Origin: Mactromeris polynyma
Taxonomy: Eukaryota > Mollusca > Bivalvia > Venerida > Mactridae
Direction of reading: 5' to 3'
DNA length: 64,000 nt
Assembly (NCBI GenBank): GCA_032209605.1
Contig: JASFXZ010000001.1
Coordinates: 35,716,619 to 35,780,618, forward strand
Part shown: positions 39,301 to 51,300 of the stretch, piece by piece
Position numbering within the stretch: position 1 is the first letter of the stretch
Layout of the letters: every line of letters starts with the position of its first letter
Program-made: the position numbers and the translations under genes
The notes under the pieces: model-generated
What the model saw: only the letters and a program-made list of their open reading frames with translations
The model's database searches: none
Told to the model about the DNA's origin: nothing

Positions 39301-42300
39301 TAGCGGTCCTCTGTGGTTATGGTCACTGACTTCAAATCATTTGCCTCTCAATGTCACAGGTTCGACTCCCACAGGTTACGGTTCAACAACAGGTGCTCAT
39401 TACCCAACCCTCGCTGTTTATATGACAGCCCCATTACAAAAGAAATGAATTTTTTACATATAATACATTATTTGTCTCTTCTACCAGGTCTGTGCTACAT
39501 CCTGCTTGGCTAGATTATCATGTGTTGCATTTGAAGTAAATTTTGGGAGCAATACACGATCCTGCTCAGTGTTTACTACTAGACACACAGGACCACTTCC
39601 AATTCAATCATCTAGCATGCAGTATTACATGAAAGATTTTGTTAAGGTTTGTTTGATAGAGTTTTTTTCTGTTCACATTTTCTAAAATGGACACAAGTAT
39701 TTATGAACATCTGAGCAGTACTTATGTCAGTATTTAGTCATGCAAAACGTTGAAACTTGTTAAAATTTTACTCTACTTGTGTTTTAAGGGACAAATCAGG
39801 TTTATTGTTGACAAAAGCTGCATTAATGCAGCCCAAAAACAGATGGCATTACTATGGCCATAATCAGTATTTCTATGGCCAAAATCAGTATTATTACGGC
39901 CAAAATTAGTATTACTACGGCCAAAAACAGATGGCATTACTATGGCCAAATCAGTATTACTATGGCCAAAATCAGTATTATTACGGCCAAAATCAGTATC
40001 ACAATGGTCAAAAACAGTTCTAATATGAAAGAAATAGCCTTACCATGGATTCAGACAATCTCATGAAGGTTTCTGAAACCTCATGCTTGCAGCAATACTT
40101 TAGCTACAAAATCTGTATTATCTTTGCAATATACATTTACCATAATTATGTTGTCACTTATGATTTGTATTTTGTGTAATTTTTCTAAAACCTGTATAAA
40201 CACAGGCTGGAGAATTAACAGGTGTCCATGCTACACCTGGGGAAGACTACGGTGTGGTAAGCAATGGTTACGTTGTTGTAGAGGAAGGAATGACTACAGG
40301 AGAAATTCCAGTTCTTATCAATGCTGATAGTATACCAGAACTGAATGAGATATTCTTGATTATGCTTACAAGAGTGGATGTTATAGGTGCTCCACCAGCT
40401 CCACAGAATACACCGTATCTCGGACAGTTAAGAAATGCCACAGTGACAATTCTTGCAAATGATGATACATACGGAGCCTTTACAGTGTATAGTGACAGTC
40501 CATTATCTACTGAGAATGGTCATAGCATACAAGTAGAAGAAAAAGACAATCTAGCTGTGGATTTAATTGTCGAAAGACAAGGTTTGTATTCATAAATTTT
40601 GAGTATCATGAGTAGCTCTAACTGCATCTGTGTCTAATTTGCACCATTTTGTTTTGTTTTTCTGTTAGTCTTGATATTTTAGCATGTAAGTGACTTAGAG
40701 AAATAAATCCACAATGTCATAGCAGATGTGCAGTAGTTAAAAAATGTGGTTCAAAGATGAAAATATTGCACATTGTTTTCTACTTGTTTCTATGGTGATA
40801 AAATGCTAATGTGCAGCTTTGATATTGAATAATTTAAGTAATTAACTAAAGAAATATTGCTCACTAAAACTAACTTGCCCGATTGTTTACCCTAGTTAGA
40901 TGTCAGTTGCATCAGGTTAAGCTTTAGTAAACAATCCAATGTTTTTTTTATCTGATGTTTTTATCATAATTCGTTGTTTATTGTAGGAGGTACACTTGGT
41001 GAAGTCACCATTGATTGGTCGGTTGATCTTGTTGCAAGCTCTGCGGTGTATGCTGTTGACTTCCGGGCAGATGGTGCTACATTGGTGTTTAATCCTGGAG
41101 AAAATAGAAAATGTACGTTCTCTATACCTAACATTACTATTGTTGGGTTTAGTACCTTACCTTTGATACATTGATATTACTTTTGTGCCATATTTTGACA
41201 AAATTGAGATTTGAAACCCTTAGTGTTGGAACTCATCATGTTAATTACAGTAAAAGAATTTTTAACAGGCTATACAGTCTCAGAGATACAATGGCTGAGT
41301 GCATTCATTGATTTATAGTTGGCTGTCTGTCTGTCATAATGTTTGTTTTGAAAATCCCTCATTGACTGCCAGTTTAACTTCATCCAAACTTGGCATAGAG
41401 TATGCCATCAGTTATTTGTGGCTTCATGATTCTTGGTGGAGATGAAGCTCTTTGAAGGGTTTAATGAAAAGGCGACATCGTCTTGTACTGAAAGAAATTG
41501 TGAATGGTTAAATATATTTTTAAAAAGTATTGATTAGATGTGAAGTCTAAACTACTCTACCATTCCATGATATTCATTTGTTAGGTATTATATGATTTTC
41601 TGTTTTCAGTGATAAGTGTTACTGTACTGGATGACACAATGCCAGAGCTGGCTAAAACTATCGTCGTTAGACTGAGTAATCCTGTAGGTGGAGCTTCTAT
41701 TCTGTATGACAATGCTACAATTATTGTACTTGAGAATGACAATGTTGCTGGAGTTTTCTCCCTTAGTTCAACATCCCTGCTGGCAAGAGAAGGTATGAAT
41801 GACTTTTATAGTTACTTCCCTTAGTAAATGTTATGCTTATGAATTTTATACAAGTTTAGGGGAGATATCTCCCCCGTCTGAATGTATATTTAAAAAAAGA
41901 TTGTATGGTGTATTTTTTATACATTTGTTTTTATATGCCTGATAAAACTTTTCTGAGAAAATGTTTGCAAATGTTTTCTTCAGTGGTTTATAACTTTGTA
42001 CTGATCATGAAGAGGGTTGAATATATTCTTTTTAAAAAAAAAATCTATTTGTATTGTATTTAAACATATATTGATGAAGGTTATAAAGCAGTCTATTTTC
42101 TGCATTTCATAACAATATTATTTGAAAAATCCCTATAAGGTTGCATATTGGAATGGCTATTGGGTGTATTGTTAAGTTAATTTGTCCAAAACACTTCAAG
42201 TTCTGGCTATATCTACTGAATAAGTAAAGGTATACACAGATGTTAAGCATGATAAGTATGTGTATTACATGCCAGAGTCATGTCTGTACCTCAAAATTCA

Positions 42301-45300
42301 AAGTGACTGAAAAGGGTACTTCACTTCAGGCTTTTGTTACTTGATTCACCTCCATATCTGTGTAGTTTAAACGTACATGTATTCATTTTACACTAATGGT
42401 GAAACAAATTCTAACAACTTATACTAATGATGACTGTTTCCTGGATTACTAATCAGTAGTCGTGCCTATGTTAGGGATTGTGATGTTTATTATCAAACTC
42501 CGCTCAGTGGAGCTTTTACTCATGGCTTTTGTTTCGGTAGAGCGCCCGACATACACAATGCTCACTTTCTGTTACAGGCATTAAGGTTGTATGCTTTCTA
42601 GTTACTTTGATGTTAATCTTATATTTGAAATTTTCAGGTGACACTGTATCTTTGAATGTACTTCGTTCCCCGGTTCAGTTTGGCACTGTAACAGTTGACT
42701 GGGAGATACAAGGATTAAATGGCTTGGAACCAGCTGATAGTTTCATGGTGGACGAGGGAACCATTGTATTTCAGCCTGTATGTAAACGTTTTATTAACCA
42801 TGAAATTAAACTAATATTTCATAAAAAACAAATACCTGTTATACGTGTATTTTTGTATATATCTGATACACATGTATGCTATTTATTGGTATTTTTTGTG
42901 TACCTTGCATATGACTGACAAAATTTTTAAGAAATTTATAGTCTAGTGGGTGCATTAATATATCTCTGTGAGCAAATTAATCTCTGAATTCAGAATTGGT
43001 CTTGGTCAAAGAATTTCTGATTGGAGTGAGCTATTTAGTATATGCTCTAGTTCCCGCTGCAGAGATTTTTAATAAATTGTCCTGTCACAGTTGTAAGACA
43101 ACAGTTTTCAGTTGCTGAACATACCAGATCATGAGGATTTTGTGTGAAACATAACATAGAATTGTCAAAAAAATCAGATACAAACTCGTTTTATTTATAT
43201 AAAATGTCCTCTTACAACCATAAAAAGGACCAACAATATACATCTGGAGCTTTGCCTCGGGCTGTATTTTTCTATCGTGCAACGGGAATTCTGAGGGTTG
43301 TTAGCAGATGCATACAGCAACTGTTGTTAATGAATTTACTTCATACATTTGTATCCCAGGGTGAGGACGCTAAGACTATAACATTAGACGTACTCACAGA
43401 CAATATTCCAGAAATAAATGAAGAGTACCAACTTCACTTGATTAACATTCAAACTACAGGTAATTATTTGTTTCTTCTATTTATTCTCTTTTGACAAATT
43501 AAAATAACTTCCATCTTTTTAAAAAGCTGTATATTTTACAAATTTTGTATATATATTTAACATGATAAAACGTGAGATTTTGAATCAGCATTACATAGCA
43601 ATTGTTCATATGAAAGATGTCTCAGTCAATATAGCAACAAAACTTGATAAAGCCCATTCAGATATTTATATTCAGATGGATCAGATACATGATTCGTAAT
43701 CAAAGGACTCTTAAATATAGATAATGGGTCATTGCTAATTACAGTAAAACCTCAATAATAAGACCACCCTTGGGACCCTAGAAAACTGGGCTTTTTATTG
43801 AGGTGGTCTTAATATTGAGGTTGAATAAGGAGCAAAATAGGGAAAATGGGCCTGACTTAGTTTTGAGGTGGTCTTTAGGTGAGGTTTTACTGTATACCTA
43901 ATTGTGTAACACTCAACATGATATATTTCAGGTGTTGGTGAAAGTGGTGCGGCCACATTTAACCCGTTACTTCGCAGTGCTAGTATCACGATAAAGGGCA
44001 GTAATAATCCTCATGGTGTCATTGAGTTTGGTAGTAACTCCCGTAATGTACGAGTCAATGAAGACAGTGACACAGTTAAAGTACAAGTGGACAGAAAGTT
44101 TGGTGCTATAGGTTCGTATACAATGTTTGCAGTCATTGATTAAACTTTAATTATGCTTTGTGTTACATTGATTGTGAGTCAAGTTCTTAAACGGATAGTA
44201 GTCACTCTTCATGACTACTTTTTCATGTCAACCATTTCTTGCACCTAATTTGACACTTTACTCCTATACCACCATGCCCTCAGGAAAGATTTTTAAATTC
44301 TTGCTAAATCAACAAACAAAACTCATTATTTCCTCATATTTACTGTTAGTGACTACAGTTCTAGGCAATATCCCATTCTTTGTATTATAAGAGAGGTATA
44401 TCATATTAACCCTGTATATTACATAATTTGTTAGTTTGTTCTCCAGTGTTTCAGCAATAACTTGTTAATATTTCAAGAGATTCCGATGAAACTTTACACA
44501 AGTCTGTTAAAATATTAAACATGATTAGGTACCACCAAAGTCACAGACAAGGCCTTAGATTCACAAAAGTTTGTGCTCAGATTAAGTTCAACTTTTATTT
44601 TTTATTTACTGACAACAAAATAGTTCACTGCATTGAAAACAAATGGATTGTCTTAACGGCCCTTAATTATTTATCAATAAACACCTTTCAAATTTTATTT
44701 CTTACCTTTACTGACGGAATAATTTAAGAAAACCCAATGTTACGGAACTCAAATAAATGAGATTGAAGTCGACTCTTCTTCTATATTAAAGCCATGGAAA
44801 ATGTCACTAATAAATTATCAATATAAATTAATTTCAAATATTCAATAAAAAAACCAACAACACATTCAAAATTGGAAGAAATGCCTGTAACTTGAAATTG
44901 AGTTTTAAGCAGAAACTTTGTATTTTGTGAACCTGTGGCAAGGGCACTCGACTGAAGGTGCTTCTGTTGCTTATCATATCTCCGTTATATACAGGTCTGA
45001 TTAGGATTGACTATGAAATTGTACAAGGATCAATTTCATTGACCAACGAGGAGCTCATATACGCAATGCCAAATGAGGACTTTGTTGCTGAGAGAAAGTT
45101 TATAGATATGAGCGATGGTGTTGCATCTACTTCTATTACTGTGACTATAATGGAAGACGAATCACCAGAGGTGGATGAAGTTTTTGTTGTCCGTCTGTTG
45201 TCTGTTGCTCTTGTGATTCAAGTTGCTTCTGCTGATCCACCAGTGTTAGGTAAGAATCAGTTACATATGCAAGTTTTAAAGTAAACATAGTTGGATTCTG

Positions 45301-48300
45301 ATGATTTGTCATGAAAATGGAGGATTTATTAAAGAACAAGTCTGGCCTGTCATTGTCTAGCTGACATTACATAACCTGTACAGAGATAGTGAAGGCTGTA
45401 TGTCTTGTCTCTTATCAGGATATGGTAGTAGAAGCGCTGTATGTGTATGGATATAGTGTTAAGATAGATAAAGTTCTCTTTACCCTTTATGGTTAGTCAA
45501 TTTTGGAGTCACCACTTTTTAAATTACCTGTTGCTTGTACATGTTTGCATTAATTTTTGTGATGGGACTTTAAGTCAGATGAACGGCTAAGGTCATGTGG
45601 TGACTATTCAAGCTATCATGATGGAGGAATACCCCAGGTGGACGGACCCCTGGGTAGAACCATCCTTCTGTAAGTCAGCTGGATGACTTCCTTACAAATC
45701 TTCTATCCTGGGTGGGATTTAAATCTGCAGTAGTGAGTGGCAAGTGATTTGAAGTCATCCACCATTACCAGTCTACCACGAAGGCTGATGTTTAGTGTAT
45801 ATCCAATTTCCATTTCTCAAATTGAATTAAATATTTTTTAAGACCGCAGACTATGTTATTTTTGTATTTATATTTTTCACATAGAAGATTTTATATTTTT
45901 TACCAGGAAGCAGTGGTACAGTTTCCCAGGTGATTATAAATGCAAATGATGGAACAAAAGGAGAAGTAGTGTTTAAACCAGATGATGCAGTGTAAATATA
46001 CCTGTTTTATTTTGTTTTTTGTCCACATTGGAATGGTACTGGTGAACATTAAGGTAAGCAGTCCATCATTGGCATAATGTCTGCGATAAATGAAACAGTT
46101 GCTGTTTCAATCTATATAATAATGGGGATAAAATTTGAAATTTTTTTTTTTTTACTGGTCCACAAACAATAATGGCCCGTTTTGTTCTCTGAAAAAACTT
46201 AAGCCATTGAAAATAAACTGATAAATGGAAAATCACATTTATTTTCTTATTTCTTCCTATTTTCATACAGTGAAACCACCTTTGTACTAAACAGACTTGC
46301 AGATTTAAGAAAAGTCAGAAATATTTGAAAAAAAATCAAATCGAAATTTTTGGGCGGACCATTTGTGTCATAAAATATTTCAAATAAGAAATATTTCATG
46401 CAAACATAAAAATATTGACTATGTCAGAAAAAACAAATATCAGCTGGGCGTCATATTGACTTCAATGAAAATTATTTGTAACACATAACTATATTCAAAT
46501 TTCAGAGACATTTACTGTCTGTTTTTTGCAAAATTTTATTTTGAACATATTGCTGCCTAAATTTTACATATACATAATGTAATCGGAATTTGCCGTTTTG
46601 CTTATTTCTTTCAAAAGTATGATTTATTTATGGCAAATGAAGTTTATTGTAGTTGTAAAACATAAGAAATTTGACATTGTTACCAAATTATGTCTCTTCC
46701 AAGACTTAAACTAACATTTTTTAAATATTTTGAAGTATTTTAGTAAATTACCTCCCTTTATAAAAAAAATACATACTTTTTTTATTTTTTCCAATAAAAG
46801 CACCATATATAAAATATGAAGTGAAGGACTGCCTAAAATATCATGACTTGCAACTGCTGTGAAATTAAATTTAGCATACATTATGCAATTTAAAAATAAT
46901 TGAATTTTTTTGGTTACCATATATATATAAGGGAAATCTGTCACTTGACATTGGGGAACAAGGACACCATTGTTAAGATGGGACTGAAACCAAAAACAAT
47001 TAGAAAACATTCAACAATAATACAGTGGCGCTAACTTTCTTCTCACCAGCAACTGTGATAAAATCAAAAAGTTGAACCGGCACATACAGCCATCATTAGA
47101 TGCAATAATATGCCCCCACTGTGCAGTAACAAAGGTAACAAAAATCATCACGAATGCATAGCAAATTTTAAAAATGTGGTAACTGTCAAAACAACCATAG
47201 GGCTTCTTATAAAGGGTGCACAAGTTTTAAGGATTATCAATCAAAAATAAACAAAACAAACATATCAGCCACTGGAAATTACCCATTGTTGCCTACCAAT
47301 CCAACTAAAAGTAACAAACAAATAAAAACTAACTTAACCAAGCAAATTGACCAATTAGCCCCGACACTAGTTGGCAAAACAGAAAAAGAAATTAAATCCC
47401 TACTAATGGATTTCATGGAAAAATCAATTTACATGCAGCTGAACTGAATGGTGAGATGGGACGAAGGGCAAGAAGATCACAGAGGAAGACCAATACACGT
47501 GCAGGACCCAAAGTTCAACAAGTACAGTCTCAACAGCACCTCCGGACCACCCTCCCTAAGCCTCTTGCCACCTTTCCATGAACAAACAAATTTAGACCTA
47601 AACAGACACATTTTGGCTTTTGTGTCAAATAAATTTACCCCTCTATAGATTGTCACAAAACTGTCCTTTTCGGGACAAAAACTGTCCTTTTAAGGACACG
47701 ACTCCATTGTCGACCAACTGTCCTTTTCAGGACATCCTCTCCATAGATTGGCTAAATCACAAAATTAATAGAAACTACAACCATTTTTGATCTCATTGAT
47801 CTCGGCGTGTAGCTACCTTTGGATTCAAAATTGACATATATTTGGTATAAGCTTGTAGATAAATTATCAACAAGACAAATTTACCCTTTTAGATTCTAAA
47901 ACCAATTTAACGACATGCGGGGTACATGTCGGGGTCAACAAAAATACCTATAAGTGCCTACGTGTACACGGTGACTGATGACCTTATAAACAAAAGTAAC
48001 TAACTAACTAACAAGAAGGAAAATTACTTGAAACATTCAGATGGACTGTTTACCTTAATAAACCCTTGACTAGACTTTTCTTTAATGATTTTCTCATATT
48101 TAGCTGGGTTTTTTTCATTTTGTTTAGTTTAAACTTATTTATTTACATTGATTGTGAAACAAGTTCTTGCAGCTAGTCTTAATCTTTATGACTTATATTT
48201 TCCTTGATGTAGGATGTCGATTATGCAGCCAGTTTGAATGAAATATTTATGAGATACTTTGTAAACAACTTTTTTAACACCCTCCAGGTAGTGAATTGAA

Positions 48301-51300
48301 ATGAATCAAAGAAATTTAGCAAAAAAATAGTAATTACAGTAATTAATGGTGACTCTCAGTGTGTAATGTTTTGTATTTCAGTGTTTCTGTGGATGAAGTT
48401 AGCAGAAATATATCATTGACAATCATGAGAGACCGTGGTACATTCGGTGATGTATCAGTCTACTTCTATGCACAGAGTCTCGTGCCGGGTACCAACCTAG
48501 GACTAGATTACAGAATTAACCCACAGGTAAGACTAATGAACTCTTTTCATGGCAAATAATTGGGTGATGTATTTCTGTTGTTTTTGTGCTTGAAACTTCA
48601 GTTTTTATGGTCTTTTATTTGTGATTTTTCTTTACCAGGTTGATTTTACGTTGCTTTTGGTGTTCCAAATATATAAACTTATTTTGTCATTGAAATAAAC
48701 TTACTATATATGAAGGCTGGGAACCTTTTCTTTTTGTCTGCAAAAATTCCTTAAATTTTCAGCATTTTAAAGAAAAACAACCTGAGTTAGGCCAGACTTA
48801 AAACTGTCTTCTGTACCTAAACTGAAGATCATAGGGGCGTTATTCATAAACATAATAAGACTTAGACTACTGTTACATGTTCATTTTATTCCTATGCTGT
48901 TATAACATGATAGATTTTTATAAAAATTGGCAAAAGTGTAAAGTAGGTTTCAACAATTATTCAGAAAATATTTCTTTTGTTCAGAATAAATAAAAGAAAA
49001 ACGTAAGGCTGATAAATGCAACTTTTTCAAATTTAGAGTCTAAATCTGAATTTCAACCTTAAATTGTTTCTTGCAAAGGTCCCAGGTCTGAGAACCTATT
49101 GTTAAGGATGACCATATTTATATAATTTTGCTTATTTATTAAGTGGTTGATAATTGATTAATCTATATCAATGAATTTTAGAATGCATTGTTGTTGTTGT
49201 TGTTGCTGTTGTTGTTGTACTAATACTGTATAACTGTCCATAGTTTACTTACTCGAGTTTCAAGGTAATTCACAATAAAACACATGTATTGCGATTAATA
49301 AGCATTATTAAATAAAAGTCACTTTGATAAAATATGAATGTCTATAAAGGTTTTTTGACACTGCCTTGTGTTCAGTAATGGAAACTGCTAGCAAATGTTC
49401 GATAATTTTCTTAACTAAATGACCCGTAAGACAATAACATTGTGCAACCCATTAAACACTTGTAAGAGATAGTTAGGGGAGAGAACCATGCAGTCCAATT
49501 AGGTAGTTACCTTGATGAACTATTATTGGCCAAGGTACAGTGTTACTGAATACAGACCTGGTTTGATTTTTTAAGGAATAAATTATACATCTGTAATGTT
49601 TAGGAAGTATTATCTAGATAATCTACATTTCGATGATTACTGTATAACATAATAAAAGATGTTTAATTTTTTTGTAAAATTACCTGATATCACCATGGTA
49701 ACACTTTTGTTTTTGTTAATAATTTCTTCTGATAGGTGGATGGGATTTCAATTAACCAGATTTATGTTCACTCATAATTTCACAAGCAATTGAAAAATGC
49801 CCCCAGTTTCACAGTCAGTTAAGATATTTTATCTTAAACCAAATGAATCATATATATACATCATTATATTGACAATGATGTTTAACATAGCTGTCAATCC
49901 TTTGAATTATGTTAATACATGTAGCCCTGAAATTTCAGTATTCACTTTAAAAATCCTTCTGGGATTTTAACCTCTTCTCTTTTTTTGCAATTCAAATTAT
50001 ATACATATAAAATTAAAATGAACAGTTATTACTTAACAATACTCGAAACTAACTTGAATTTTGGCATTTGTTGAATAGCAGCACATTTAAATACTCATAG
50101 AGTTATACTTCATTCATATAACACACCATAGTACTGACTGATGGGGGCATTTTTCAAACTTGGAAAAAATGTTTTTCTTCACAATAACTTATATGTCACC
50201 AAAGATGTTTTGTTTTATTCACTGCAGCATGAATATTTTCAGTGGTAATGGTATTTCCCTCTTTCTGGTAGAAAGGTAAGGATAATATAGCATTATGACA
50301 TGAAATAAAATTATTTGCACCTGGACAAATACTAAGTCCTATAGTGTGTATGTATATATCCCATTATAATACTGCAAAGAAAAATCCAGTAATTTCATTG
50401 GTTAAAGGCTCGCTGACGGCTCGACTCGAAAACTTTTATCTCTTGATGTCTGCAAGTTACTAGAAATTGACAATTGATCTTCACACATGATTCAATAAAT
50501 ATTGAAAAGATTACATGTGTGCTTGTATTAATATTCAAAACTATATATTTTTTAAGGTTTGAGCAAAATTCAGTTCGATAAAGTCCATGAGATGTGACGC
50601 TTGAAAATAAAAATTAGAGTGCAAGCGCGCGCTTAACCATGTGTATTGAGGTACCTTACGAGGTAATGCAATTAATTTTCAGGCAATATAACGTGTGAGT
50701 AAAATAAATATATTTTGATCTACAGCAAGTAATTCCCGATATATTTTAAAAGGAATACGTTTTAGTTACTGATATTATACAGGACTAAAACACTCTAAAC
50801 AATTTTATGAACCAAAAAAAGCAAAAATGCACAGATCTAGTTCTTAGATCTAGAGCTAGGCATCGAAACATTGCTTGTTTAAGTAAATTCTTATGAAAAC
50901 ACAGATTTGCAGTATTATAAATTCGTTATACTGGTTGTTGACAGGGTATATAACCTGTCTGCGATTCATATAACCCTCGGCTAACGCCTCGGGTTATATG
51001 GCACACAGACAGGTTATATTCCCCCATATACCCTGTCAACAACCTGTATAACTAATAATATATCTAAGGTTGATTTTGTTAAAACAATGTGCTTATTTGA
51101 ATCATCCAAGCCAATACTTTATTCAATGACACAACCACGCCCCATAGTTCTAAGCCATTTTTATTAGAATTTGATGTATTCTAATTTTATAATTTTAATT
51201 AATACTTGACCATCTTCCGTGGCATAGTTGTTAAGGCATGAGCTGGAGGTCAATCAAACCACCTGGTTTAAGAATAGTTCCTGTATGCCTACCTCCTGGC

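Larger units (their letters stand above)
35885..40205 (+). other. ADGRV1 introns 33-38
   Basis: Introns at 35885-36264, 36391-36829, 36949-37739, 37919-38870, 39049-39487 and 39647-40205. Listed separately: hAT-like MITE, SINE at 39303-39430, 21-bp array. Intron 36 also has a loose inverted pair (GTTAACCAATTAAA / GATTGGTTAAC). Confidence 0.5.
40582..45906 (+). other. ADGRV1 introns 39-45
   Basis: Introns at 40582-40986, 41113-41609, 41793-42637, 42778-43359, 43460-43931, 44112-44994 and 45250-45906. Apart from the pogo-like MITE (43742-43892) and the minus-strand SINE (45600-45790), nothing was recognised. A segment at about 43600-43725 is related to 55150-55260. Confidence 0.5.

Noticed and set aside
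45907..46000. End of the ADGRV1 reading frame at the TAA near 45992
   Set aside because: A GTAAAT donor overlaps the stop and the phase-2 junction with exon 47 restores a continuous Calx-beta frame.
46711..47223. Minus-strand ORFs of 99 and 70 aa near the LINE-like fragment
   Set aside because: Composition is typical of AT-rich intron sequence; no reverse transcriptase, endonuclease or zinc-knuckle motif was readable.
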